In this document: piece by piece, positions 52,651-61,762 of the stretch
Position numbering within the stretch: position 1 is the first letter of the stretch
How the letters are laid out: each line of letters starts with the position of its first letter
Origin: Metabacillus endolithicus
GTDB lineage: Bacteria; Bacillota; Bacilli; Bacillales; Bacillaceae
Assembly (NCBI RefSeq): GCF_023078335.1
Contig: NZ_CP095550.1
Location: forward strand, 3,330,001 to 3,394,000
DNA length: 64,000 bases
Direction: 5' to 3'
The notes under the pieces: generated by a model
Told to the model about the DNA's origin: nothing
Databases searched by the model: none
Seen by the model: the letters and a program-made list of their open reading frames with translations, nothing else
Translations under genes and position numbers: made by a program

Positions 52651-52844
52651 TTTGTTTTTAACAATTAACCCTTCCTCACTAATTATGATGTCCCAGAAAA
52701 CCAAGATTATGCGAAAAAGTTTTCTAAGTTTAGGCAAGTGATTTTAAATTTTGATACTATAAAAAGAAGGCAGTGAAAAAACTCTACAATTTTTACTGCT
52801 AAATTTAAATCAACAAATTAAAAAGTAAAAGGAGAAACGTGATC

Positions 52845-53591
52845 ATGACGCTTCTAAAGGTTGAACATTTAACAGGTGGGTATACTCGAAAACCTGTCTT
52901 AAAGGATATTTCATTTGAGGTTGAAAAAGGTAATATTGTTGGTCTAATCGGTCTAAATGGTGCTGGTAAAAGTACAACAATCAAGCATATTATTGGAACA
53001 ATGGAAGCTCATAAAGGACAAGTCTCCATTAATGGGAATACCTTTGCTTTAGATTCTGCAGCCTATCGTTCACAATTTAGCTTTATACCAGAAACACCCA
53101 TTTTATATGATGAGTTAACACTGTATGAACATTTAGAGCTAACAGCGATGGCATATGGAATTGATAAGGACACCTTCGAAAAACGACTTCAACCGTTATT
53201 AAAGGAATTTCGGATGGAGAAGAGGTTAAAGTGGTTTCCAGCTCATTTCTCAAAGGGAATGAAGCAAAAGGTTATGATAATGTGTGCCTTCTTAGTTGAA
53301 CCTGAGCTTTATATTATTGATGAGCCTTTTGTTGGATTAGATCCATTAGCTATAAATTCATTATTGGAAATGATGGATCAAGCTAAAAAACAAGGATCAG
53401 GTATTCTTATGTCAACACATATATTAGCAACAGCGGAAAGATATTGTGATTCTTTTATTATTTTACATAACGGAGAAGTTCGCGCAAAAGGAACATTACT
53501 TCAATTAAGGGAACAATTTGGAATGAGAGATGCGACTTTAGATGATCTTTATATTCAGTTAACAAAGGAAGATCAAGATGAAGAGCGTTAA
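52845..53591 (+). CDS. ecsA: ABC transporter ATPase EcsA
   Basis: ATPase of the Ecs exporter that affects secretion, intramembrane proteolysis and competence in B. subtilis. The 248-residue chain has Walker A GLNGAGKST (about 38-46), the Q-loop, FSKGMKQKV in place of the canonical LSGGQ signature, Walker B LYIIDEPFVGLD and switch His in MSTHIL. ATG 52845 (MTLLKVEHLTGGYTRKP) follows AAAGGAG. Its end overlaps ecsB by 14 bases, so coupling is likely. Confidence 0.93.
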   Translation: MTLLKVEHLTGGYTRKPVLKDISFEVEKGNIVGLIGLNGAGKSTTIKHIIGTMEAHKGQVSINGNTFALDSAAYRSQFSFIPETPILYDELTLYEHLELTAMAYGIDKDTFEKRLQPLLKEFRMEKRLKWFPAHFSKGMKQKVMIMCAFLVEPELYIIDEPFVGLDPLAINSLLEMMDQAKKQGSGILMSTHILATAERYCDSFIILHNGEVRAKGTLLQLREQFGMRDATLDDLYIQLTKEDQDEER

Positions 53592-54804
53592 TGAAATATG
53601 GCAGACACGAGTAAATCAACATATAAATGAAACGAGAATGTACTTGAAGTATATGTTAAATGACCACCTTCTTTTCGTTTTTATATTTTTAGGAGCGGGT
53701 GGAGCTTTAACTTATCAAAGATGGCTTGAAACATTATCTCCTGATTTTCCGGCTATCGTCATTATGACATTAACTTTTGCGTTTATCGTCATAACGTCAA
53801 GTGTTAGAACATTGTTGAAAGAAGCTGACATTGTTTTTTTACTGCCGATGGAATTTAAACTAAGAGGATATTTTCAAAAAGCTTTTAGATACAGTTTTAT
53901 TTCACAAAGCTTTCTCGTTATTGTTCCTTTAATATTATTTACACCCTTGTATTTTAAGGTAACAGATGCAAACGGAAAGACCTTACTTATTTGTTTGGGA
54001 CTCTTACTACTCGTCAAGTTTTGGAATTTAAGGGTAAGCTGGGCGATGAGTTTTTATACAGAAGCTTCAGCAAAATGGAGTGATCTGATTGTTCGATTTG
54101 TATTAAATGTATCTGTGATTTATTTTATTTTCTCTCAGGATACACTTTTCTTAATTATTCTGTTTGTTATTATGACAGGGTATGTTTTATATTTTTCAAA
54201 CAATGTAAAACAAAAGGCATTAAAATGGGAGCAGCTTATTAAAAGAGAAGAAGGAAAGAAGCAATCTTTTTATAAGCTTGCAAACTTATTTACAGATGTG
54301 CCTAAGCTTAAGAAACAGGCTAAGCGTCGGGCTTATCTTGATTGGATGGTCAAGCAAGTAAAGTATCATCAGGAAAATGTATATGAGTATTTGTATGTGC
54401 GTGCATTAATTCGATCAGGCGATTATTTGGGCATTATTGTTCGGTTAACAATCATCGGAAGCATAATCTTGTCATTCTTAAATGAACAGTTAACAGGCTA
54501 CATCGTTGTATCCGTTCTGTTTATATTTTTAACAGGCATTCAGATCATGAGTTTATATAAACATTTTGAGTTATTAGAGTTGACTAACTTATATCCAAAT
54601 GCTGAAAAGAAAAGATTATCAAGCTTCTTAAAAATAATGTTTACAGTATTTTTGGTTCAAACGGTGATTTACTCACTCATCACATTCCTTTTTGCAACTG
54701 TTTCTATTTTTGTCGGAACCCTTATTGCAACAGCTTTATTTTCCTATCTTTTTGTTTTTATTTATATGAAAAATAGAATAAAGAAAAATGAAAAGGATGT
54801 TTAG
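53578..54804 (+). CDS. ecsB: ABC transporter permease EcsB
   Basis: A 408-residue polytopic membrane protein. About eight to ten helices are visible (for example HLLFVFIFLGAGGALTYQRW, FSHYISQSFLVIVPLILF-type helices and IVSVLFIFLTGIQIMSLY). It matches the length and order of B. subtilis EcsB. The start codon lies inside the ecsA 3' end. Together with EcsA and EcsC it forms the Ecs system, whose cargo is not settled. Confidence 0.9.
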   Translation: MKSVNEIWQTRVNQHINETRMYLKYMLNDHLLFVFIFLGAGGALTYQRWLETLSPDFPAIVIMTLTFAFIVITSSVRTLLKEADIVFLLPMEFKLRGYFQKAFRYSFISQSFLVIVPLILFTPLYFKVTDANGKTLLICLGLLLLVKFWNLRVSWAMSFYTEASAKWSDLIVRFVLNVSVIYFIFSQDTLFLIILFVIMTGYVLYFSNNVKQKALKWEQLIKREEGKKQSFYKLANLFTDVPKLKKQAKRRAYLDWMVKQVKYHQENVYEYLYVRALIRSGDYLGIIVRLTIIGSIILSFLNEQLTGYIVVSVLFIFLTGIQIMSLYKHFELLELTNLYPNAEKKRLSSFLKIMFTVFLVQTVIYSLITFLFATVSIFVGTLIATALFSYLFVFIYMKNRIKKNEKDV

Positions 54805-54806
54805 GT

Positions 54807-55509
54807 ATGAGCTACGAATTACAAGCTGCTGAAGAAGCAAAAAATGTGGAAACAGAAGCTATTGAGAAAAGCATCGTTTTGGGAGCGTTCATCTAAGAAA
54901 GCACAAAACAAAATGAACGGAATGATTCCAGAAAAAGTACACCATACTGTTACCGAGAGTATTAAAAAGATGGTCGAGGCAACATTACTAGGATCTAATA
55001 TCACAACATTTCCTAAAAATGTTGAGGACCTAACATTTGAGCAACGAGAAAACTTGGTGAGAAAATCAATTGGAATGTACAAAAAAACAGCTGCGATTGA
55101 AGGGGCTTCAACGGGTGCAGGTGGACTTCTTTTAGGCTTAGCAGATTTTCCGTTATTTCTTAGTATTAAAATGAAGTTTCTTTTTGAAGTTGCAAACCAT
55201 TATGGATACAGTACGAAGGAATATGAGGAAAGATTATTTTTGCTTTATGTGTTTCAACTAGCCTTCTCTAGTGATACACATAAAGAATACACTCTTACAA
55301 TCATTGAAAATTGGGAAACAAAAAAATTAGAAATCAAAGACTTAGATTGGCGTATCTTTCAACAAGAATATCGCGACTATATAGATCTTGTAAAACTAAT
55401 GCAAATACTTCCAGGAATCGGCGCTGTTGTTGGTGGTGTAGCCAATTATCATCTCGTACAACAGCTTGGGGAATGTGCGATGAATAGTTATCGGTTGAGG
55501 ATTTTTTAA
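54807..55509 (+). pseudogene. ecsC: EcsC, frameshifted near the start
   Basis: A soluble or membrane-associated third component of the ecs operon. ATG 54807 gives MSYELQAAEEAKN, then a stop. Dropping one A from the A6 run (54839-54844) restores EEAKMWKQKLLRKASFWERS and the full frame to 55509, about 234 residues with two short hydrophobic segments (ASTGAGGLLLGLADFPLFLS and PGIGAVVGGVANYHLV). This homopolymer break is a likely sequencing error. It follows ecsB after two bases. Confidence 0.87.
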
Positions 55510-55560
55510 GTGACTGTCACTTCCCGAAGTTTGTCGAATGAATACAATAGTATACACAAC

Positions 55561-55590
55561 AAAGGCAGGCCTAACACAGCTCCTGCCTTT
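55561..55590. terminator. Bidirectional terminator after ecsC
   Basis: AAAGGCAGG and CCTGCCTTT form a 9-bp stem followed by CTTTATT, between converging genes. Confidence 0.8.
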
Positions 55591-55601
55591 CTTTATTATT
55601 G

Positions 55602-56809
55602 TTATCCTTGTTCTATAGCGGATGGATTTTTGACGTGATCAATTTGGTATTGAATAGCAGCTTTACAAAGTGTTTTAGCAGCAATAAGTAGAGCCTTCTC
55701 ATCAATATCAAATTTAGGATGGTGATGAGGATATACATTTTCTGCGTTCACAGGCTTAGCTCCAGTAAAGAAAAAAGTTCCTTTCACATTTTGTAGATAA
55801 TAGGCAAAATCTTCCCCGCCCATTTGAAGCGGCTTTCCTCAACTTCATAAACACCTGGTACGCTTGGTGCAGTTTGTTTTAAAAATTCTGTTTCTTCCTC
55901 ATGATTAACGACCGCTGGGTATCCTCTGAAATATTCATACTCATAATCTGCATCGCTCATAAGACAAGTTCCTTTTACAACCTTTTCAATTTCACGTTCA
56001 ATTTGTGTACGAACATCTTCATCAAAGGTCCTGGCTGTACCAATAAGCTTTGCTGAATTTGCTATAATGTTAAAGGCATTCTCTGCAACAAATGAACCAA
56101 CTGTTACTACAGCCGATTGAATTGGGTCTACTCTCCGGCTAACAATTTGTTGTAAACTTGTTACCACTTGAGATCCTATTAATATTGCATCCTTTGTTTT
56201 ATGAGGTTGTGCACCATGTCCGCCTTTTCCACGAATAGTAATTTCAAAGCGGTCTGCAGCAGCCATTAAGGGACCAACACGATACTGAATTTTACCGACA
56301 GGTTCAGTAGCCCATAAATGTGTACCAAAGATCACATCAACACCGTCTAAGCAGCCGTCTTGAATCATGGATTTTGCTCCACCTGGTGCGTATTCTTCTG
56401 CATGTTGGTGAATAAGGACAATATTTCCGTTAAGCTGATGACGATTTTCATGAAGTGTTTTTGCTAACACAAGTAATGTTGCTGTGTGCCCATCATGTCC
56501 ACATGCGTGCATCACGCCAGGAACAGTTGATTTGTATTCAACATCTTTTTCATCTTGAATTGGCAGGGCATCAAAATCGGCTCTTAGTGCAACAGTTGGA
56601 CCTGGGAGATCACCTTTAATTGTTGCTACAACCCCGTTACCACCAACACTCCCACGTACGTTAACACCAAGTTTTTTATAATAATTTAAAATATATGCAG
56701 ATGTTTTTTCTTCTTTAAAAGAAAGCTCTGGATGCATATGTAAATATCTGCGAATGGTAACCATTTCTGAAAAATAACTGTCTAGAGTAGACCAGAGATG
56801 ATCAAGCAT
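55602..56809 (-). pseudogene. M20 amidohydrolase (YhaA position), frameshifted
   Basis: Metal-dependent amidohydrolase of the M20D family (N-acyl-amino acid or aminoacylase type). ATG 56809 (MLDHLWSTLDSYFSEMVTIR) shows HACGHDGHTA (metal ligands), HQHAEEYAPGG, and the lid domain GKGGHGAQPHKT. The frame breaks near 55826-55832 where one base is missing after EVEESR; the rest MGGEDFAYYLQNVKG ... HHHPKFDID continues to 55602. The full length is about 402 residues. It follows ecsC, like B. subtilis yhaA. Confidence 0.87.
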
Positions 56810-56987
56810 CGTATTCCCCCTTGATAGAGATTGTTAGTATCTATGAGTTTTCACATATAAAAAGCCATGTGAAATCATATGTTTACAAAGTAAAATGTAT
56901 TAAAATAGATTCGTATTAATATTAGATAGATTGTATTGAAAAATTTTGAAAATTTCAAGAAAATAATTTGGAGTAGGAGGGATAATA

Positions 56988-57632
56988 GTGAAAACAAAAA
57001 ATATCGTTATTTTATTAATGATATTATTTATAGGATTCATTACTTTAGTAATGTTGAATGCTACAAATAAGTTCGAAACTACAATTGGAGAAACGTTATA
57101 TTCTTTTCATGATCATGGGATAGCCACAATATTTGAAGCAATAGGCATGCTTGGATCAACCACCGGAATTATTGTGACATTATTTATTTTTATGATTGTA
57201 TTTGCTGTTGTGGAAAAAGGTTTGATAACTTCATCGCTTCTATTTGTTGCTGTTCTATTTGGGAATATTATAAATAAAGCATTGAAGGCTGTCATTGGGA
57301 GAGAGCGCCCAACTTTTCCCCAACATATTGAAGATGGATATAGCTTTCCTAGTGGTCATGTAATGGTTGGACTTCTTCTGTTTGGAACAATCTCTTATAA
57401 ACTGTTGAAAAAAACAAATGATCAGAAAATGAAACAAATTATTTTAGTTTGTACAAGTTTAATAGTTCTTGTAATTGGGTTGAGCCGACTTTTGGAAGGA
57501 GAGCATTTTTTAACAGATGTAATTGGGGGAATGATTGCTGGTTCTCTTTTGCTAATAGGAATTATACAATTAGATTTTTATTTACATAAAATAGTCATTA
57601 ACAGAAAATCAAAAGGCGACATCTCAATTTAA
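56988..57632 (+). CDS. PAP2 family phosphatase (YodM/BcrC-like)
   Basis: A 214-residue membrane lipid phosphatase with six helices. The three PAP2 motifs are visible: KAVIGRERP (motif 1), YSFPSGHVMVG (motif 2) and LSRLLEGEHFLTDVIGG (motif 3), with catalytic His in motifs 2 and 3. Substrates may be undecaprenyl pyrophosphate or phosphatidylglycerol phosphate. The GTG at 56988 has GTAGGAGGG nine bases upstream. Alone in its transcription unit. Confidence 0.88.
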   Translation: MKTKNIVILLMILFIGFITLVMLNATNKFETTIGETLYSFHDHGIATIFEAIGMLGSTTGIIVTLFIFMIVFAVVEKGLITSSLLFVAVLFGNIINKALKAVIGRERPTFPQHIEDGYSFPSGHVMVGLLLFGTISYKLLKKTNDQKMKQIILVCTSLIVLVIGLSRLLEGEHFLTDVIGGMIAGSLLLIGIIQLDFYLHKIVINRKSKGDISI

Positions 57633-57670
57633 GATTCAGTATAATAGAATAAATAAAAAGTAAAATAAGA

Positions 57671-57705
57671 AACCAACTCCAGCGCATTATCGAGTTGGTT
57701 TTTTT
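57671..57705. terminator. Bidirectional terminator between the PAP2 and DUF3231 genes
   Basis: AACCAACTC (57671-57679) and GAGTTGGTT (57692-57700) form the stem followed by TTTTTT. Confidence 0.85.
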
Positions 57706-57708
57706 ATT

Positions 57709-58263
57709 TTATTGAACAGGTGAACCAGGTGGGTAATAGTAAGGAGGAACTTTAATCCAACCACGCTTACGCATTAACGTTTTTAATGTTGTTCCAAAAG
57801 CTACCCATTCTGTATAGAAATTTAGCCAGAGTAAGCCAACATCATTACGGATAGCATCAGCTTGTCCTTTAGCACATGCTTGCATACACAGGACTAATTT
57901 AAATGAAATCCCATTTGAAAGTTCATCGTCTGTCAGCTTAACACCTAATGGAACTTCCTTTGGGTTTGACTCAGGTTTCGCAGACGTGACATCTGGTAAA
58001 GGCACACCTTCTTTTTTCATAAAGTCACTTAACCTTTTTACCTGAGATTCACACAATTTTACCGCATCAACAAGCATTTCTCTTACCTCATCATCTGAGG
58101 TCGTGTTTAATCCAACTTCTTCATACCGAATAAACTCTTCTACCATTGTTAAATATTTCCAAAGATCACCAACCTCAATGACATGTAGAGGAGAGTGAGG
58201 TTCATCTATTTTATCAATCGTTGTTTTTAATGTATTCCATACAGCTTCAAATGGATTAGGCAA
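57709..58263 (-). CDS. DUF3231 family protein
   Basis: A 184-residue helical protein. The middle of the chain resembles the DUF3231 domain found in Bacillus proteins of spore or stress context (LLWLNFYTEWVAFGTTLKTL at the C-terminus and DDELSNGISFKLVLCMQACA). The domain often occurs twice per protein; here one copy fits. TTG 58263 (11 bases after GGAGG) is preferred over the GTG 58275 that sits inside the ribosome site. The chemistry is unknown. Confidence 0.72.
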   Translation of the reverse strand: MPNPFEAVWNTLKTTIDKIDEPHSPLHVIEVGDLWKYLTMVEEFIRYEEVGLNTTSDDEVREMLVDAVKLCESQVKRLSDFMKKEGVPLPDVTSAKPESNPKEVPLGVKLTDDELSNGISFKLVLCMQACAKGQADAIRNDVGLLWLNFYTEWVAFGTTLKTLMRKRGWIKVPPYYYPPGSPVQ

Positions 58264-58431
58264 CTTCTTCTTCACCTCCTATTGTTTTTTAGTATGACTT
58301 TATATTTTACAAAAGATGTAAAAGAATTTGATTTTTTAATAGCTTCTTTTCTACGGTAGTTATTTAAAGGAATAAACTTATTGCATCTAGAATATTAGAT
58401 AGACAGAACTAAAAACGAGGGGAGAAAGAAA

Positions 58432-59415
58432 ATGAAGTATAAAACACTAGGGAAAAGTGGCTTATTAGTTTCTGAGCTATGCTTAGGCGCCATGACATTT
58501 GGAAAAGAAGTAACAGAAGCAGATTCTATTCGTATGATTCACAACTTTCTTGATCAGGGTGGTAACTTTATTGATACTGCAGATGTTTATGTTGGTGGAG
58601 AATCAGAAAAAATAGTTGGTAATGCCATTAAAGAACGCCGTTCGGAGGTTGTCTTAGCTACAAAAGTTAGAATGAGGGTTGGTCCACATCCTAATGACTT
58701 TGGATATTCAAGACGGAGAATTCTTGAAGGCGTAGATCAAAGTTTAAAAAGGTTGAATACGGACTATATTGATCTTTATCAACTTCATGTTTGGGATAAC
58801 TTAACACCAATTGAAGAAACAATTCGAACATTGGATGACCTTGTTAGTTCCGGCAAGGTGAGATACATAGGCTGTTCAAACTTTCTTGCATGGCAAATGA
58901 TGAAAGCTTTATCATATAGTGATTTTCATAATATGGTCAGATTCATTTCCATTCAGCCACAGTATAGTTTGATTAACCGGGAAATGGACCGTGAAATTTT
59001 ACCTCTTTGTAGAGAGGAAAATGTTGGGGTAATTCCTTGGGCACCGATTGGTGGAGGATTTTTAACAGGAAAGTATAAACAAGGTGAGTCTCCTACAACC
59101 GGCAGACTCTCTGAAGGTGTGGGTGAGTCTAGCTGGGAGAACCGAGATAATGATAAGAACTTTAAGATTTTACAAACAGTTCAGGAGATCGCTCAAGCAG
59201 TAGATAAAACACCTGCACAGGTTTCTCTAAGGTGGCTTCTACAAAAAGAAGAAATCACATCACCTATCTTCGGTGCCAGCAGCCTGGAGCAGTTTAATGA
59301 AAATATGGGAAGTGTTGATTGGGAGTTAACAGCTGAACAATGGAATCAACTAGATGAGGTAAGTAAGCTTCCTAGCGAATATCCGACAAGATTTCTTGAG
59401 AAATTCCAGAGATAA
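58432..59415 (+). CDS. Aldo/keto reductase
   Basis: An NADPH-dependent AKR of 327 residues (TIM barrel). The catalytic tetrad is Asp48 and Tyr53 (FIDTADVYVGG), Lys78 (VVLATKVR) and His119 (LYQLHVWD). The C-terminal NADP segment is SPIFGASSLEQFNENM. It belongs to the AKR11/13-like group of Bacillus reductases. Ribosome site GAGGGGAG. Substrate unknown. Confidence 0.92.
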   Translation: MKYKTLGKSGLLVSELCLGAMTFGKEVTEADSIRMIHNFLDQGGNFIDTADVYVGGESEKIVGNAIKERRSEVVLATKVRMRVGPHPNDFGYSRRRILEGVDQSLKRLNTDYIDLYQLHVWDNLTPIEETIRTLDDLVSSGKVRYIGCSNFLAWQMMKALSYSDFHNMVRFISIQPQYSLINREMDREILPLCREENVGVIPWAPIGGGFLTGKYKQGESPTTGRLSEGVGESSWENRDNDKNFKILQTVQEIAQAVDKTPAQVSLRWLLQKEEITSPIFGASSLEQFNENMGSVDWELTAEQWNQLDEVSKLPSEYPTRFLEKFQR

Positions 59416-59416
59416 T

Positions 59417-59462
59417 GAAAAAGGATCCTGTTAAACGATTTTGTTTAAAGGATCCTTTTTCT
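59417..59462. terminator. Bidirectional terminator between AKR and permease genes
   Basis: AAAAAGGATCCT and AGGATCCTTTTT form a 12-bp stem with a long loop and T/A tracts on both sides. Confidence 0.82.
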
Positions 59463-59490
59463 CTTTTTCTTTTGAACTGATATCTACAGC

Positions 59491-60878
59491 CTACAATAAA
59501 AACATAGCTACAATAGTCGTTGCGACTAAACCAATTGAAACAGGAAGAAGGTTTCGTCGCGCTAATTCAAACGGATCCACTCCACAAATCGCCGCTGCTG
59601 GAATGAGGGCCCAAGGAATAATGGTTCCGCCTCCAACCCAAATAGCAGTTACTTGACCTAATGCTGTTAATGTAGCCGTACTGACTCCTATTGCCGTTGA
59701 AAACAGTTGTGCAATTGAACCAGCGAGAGATATACCTGAAAAGCCTGAACCATCAAGTCCTGTTAGTATCCCTACACCTGTTAATGTGACAGCTCCAACT
59801 TCCGGTGTTAAAGGAACAATATTTGCAAGAGCGACACCTAAATCATTGACAATTCCTTCAGAGGTTTCTGGAAGATAATGACCAACAATGTCGTAATATC
59901 CCGCATCACCTAAGTAAAAGAATGCAGCAATTGGAATAACTGGCCCAAATACTTTAAATCCGAATTGAAAGCCTTCTATTAAATAATTTGTCGATTCCTC
60001 AAGTCCCCGTTTCTTATGAGCTAAACAGGTTGTGAAAATTAAAATAAGTAAGGCTGTTCCACCTATTAATGCCGTGGCATCTCCACCCTGCAGATTTAAT
60101 GTAATCATTAAAATAACATCAATTACAAAAATGATTGGGATCATAATGGCAAGCCATTTTTTTGTTGTTGTTGATAACAAGCTGTGATCTGTCTCTTCAG
60201 TAGGAGATGATGTTGAAACGGTTGGAAAATCTTTCCCTAGTCTTATGTCTCTTTTTAAAAGAAAGAAAGCAGAGATTGTCGTTACAAGTCCCATTGTAAA
60301 AACAAGTGGGATACTTGCTTCAATCACATCTCCAACTGGAATTCCGGCTGCTTCAGCGGTAAGCTTAGGAGCTGCCTGAATAATAAAGTCCCCAGAAAGA
60401 GCAATTCCATGACCGAACAAATTTATTGCTATTGCCACACCGAGTGCAGGTAATCCGGCCCGAATGGCCACTGGTAACAATACAGCACCTATTAATGCAA
60501 CTGCTGGTGAAGGCCAAAAGAAAAAGGAAATGATCATCATTAAAAGTCCAATTGTCCAAAAGGCAGTGGTTGGATTTTTAATGATTTTTGAGAATGGTAA
60601 GATCATAACTTCATTAATGCCTGAAATGGTCAAAATCTTACTCATTGCGACAATAATTGAAATAACGAGTATTGTTGGTAATAGTTGTGTGATAGCAAAG
60701 GTAAAGCTATTAAAAAGACTTGTTATCGAATCACTAACAGAAAGTGTTGAAAAAGCAGCTAATGAGAGTATACCTACTATACAAACAATCGTTGTATCAC
60801 GTCGGAAAAGCATAAAGCCGATAATCCCAACTATAAACAGTAGATAAACCCAGTGAATGAGTGTTATTTCTACCCCAT
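59491..60878 (-). CDS. Ion-transporter-superfamily permease (YhfA-like), start frameshifted
   Basis: A large membrane protein with about twelve helices (IHWVYLLFIVGIIGFMLF onward) of the GntP/CitMHS-like ion-transporter superfamily; B. subtilis YhfA holds a similar place near hmoB. Best start is ATG 60878 with GAGGAG seven bases upstream, but the frame (ATG GGG TAG) stops at once. If the G4 run (60873-60876) had five bases, MGVEITLIHWVYLL would follow in frame. The body from that point to 59491 is intact (about 462 residues). The substrate is unknown. Confidence 0.72.
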
Positions 60879-61084
60879 TATGATCACTCCTCAGCAAACG
60901 CCTAAATGGTTTCTCTACACTTTATGAGGAATGAGGATAAGATGTGAGAAGGAAATCAAGGGATGAATTATACACTTATTTGATTGTAGATGTAGAAATT
61001 TAGGATCATCTGTGTAGAAATAAGATGTCATTTCCAAGGAAATATTGTCAAAATGACACAGGAATTGAATAAGTTATAGGACAA

Positions 61085-61114
61085 GAGGCTGACCTGCTAC
61101 TTTGGTCAGCCTCC
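61085..61114 (-). terminator. Terminator of hmoB
   Basis: GAGGCTGACC and GGTCAGCCTC form a 10-bp stem; on the minus strand CTTGTCC follows with only a weak U-tract. Confidence 0.65.
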
Positions 61115-61122
61115 CTGAATGT

Positions 61123-61632
61123 TTATTCGTCGTTATTAACAATTGAATAAGTCGTTACATATGAAGGGCGTGGGAAAATGGATTGTCGGTCAATTCCTTC
61201 TTCTGAACCTCTTTTTTTATGTGCGTGCTCGTATGCTTTGGAGTTCTGCCAATCCTTAAAGTGTTTCTCACTTTCCCATAATGTTAAGATAATATAAGTA
61301 TCACTGCTTTTTGGTCGCAACACACGGATAGCAGAGAAGCCTGGCTCGTTTTCGATCATCCGGGCTCTTTCACTGAACCGTTTTTCAAATAGTGGCCTTC
61401 CTTCATCTGAGACAGGAATATTGTTTAAAACAGCAAATGAACCATTTTTAATGTTACCAGTTGAATCTAATACCTCATAAGTTTTTGGTTCCTTAAAAAT
61501 CGTTTCGCCATCTGATTCGTGAAAAAGTACTCCAGTGTCCTGGTTAGCCATGAGTAGAAGGGTATGGTCGGCGTGGCTTTTTTCTAATTTTGCTAAATAA
61601 TCAACAGTGCCATATGTGATGTATAGCTTCAA
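61123..61632 (-). CDS. hmoB: Heme-degrading monooxygenase HmoB
   Basis: A 169-residue protein with a C-terminal antibiotic-biosynthesis-monooxygenase (ABM) fold (about 70-160, FAVLNNIPVSDEGRPLFEKRF, WESEKHFKDWQNSKAYEHAH), as in B. subtilis HmoB (YhgC). It opens haem to release iron. His in AYEHAH is the candidate axial ligand. TTG 61632 follows GAGGTGAAACG. It is divergent from pbpF, the same arrangement as in B. subtilis. Confidence 0.88.
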   Translation of the reverse strand: MKLYITYGTVDYLAKLEKSHADHTLLLMANQDTGVLFHESDGETIFKEPKTYEVLDSTGNIKNGSFAVLNNIPVSDEGRPLFEKRFSERARMIENEPGFSAIRVLRPKSSDTYIILTLWESEKHFKDWQNSKAYEHAHKKRGSEEGIDRQSIFPRPSYVTTYSIVNNDE

Positions 61633-61762
61633 TTCGTTTCACCTCAAGTAAAGTTTATTTAGTTATATTATATCAACTGTTTTTTATATATTTCCATTTT
61701 TAGTGTTTTCAACACATATACCTTCCTATTATTAACAATACTAAGCTAAAAGGGGTGATGAT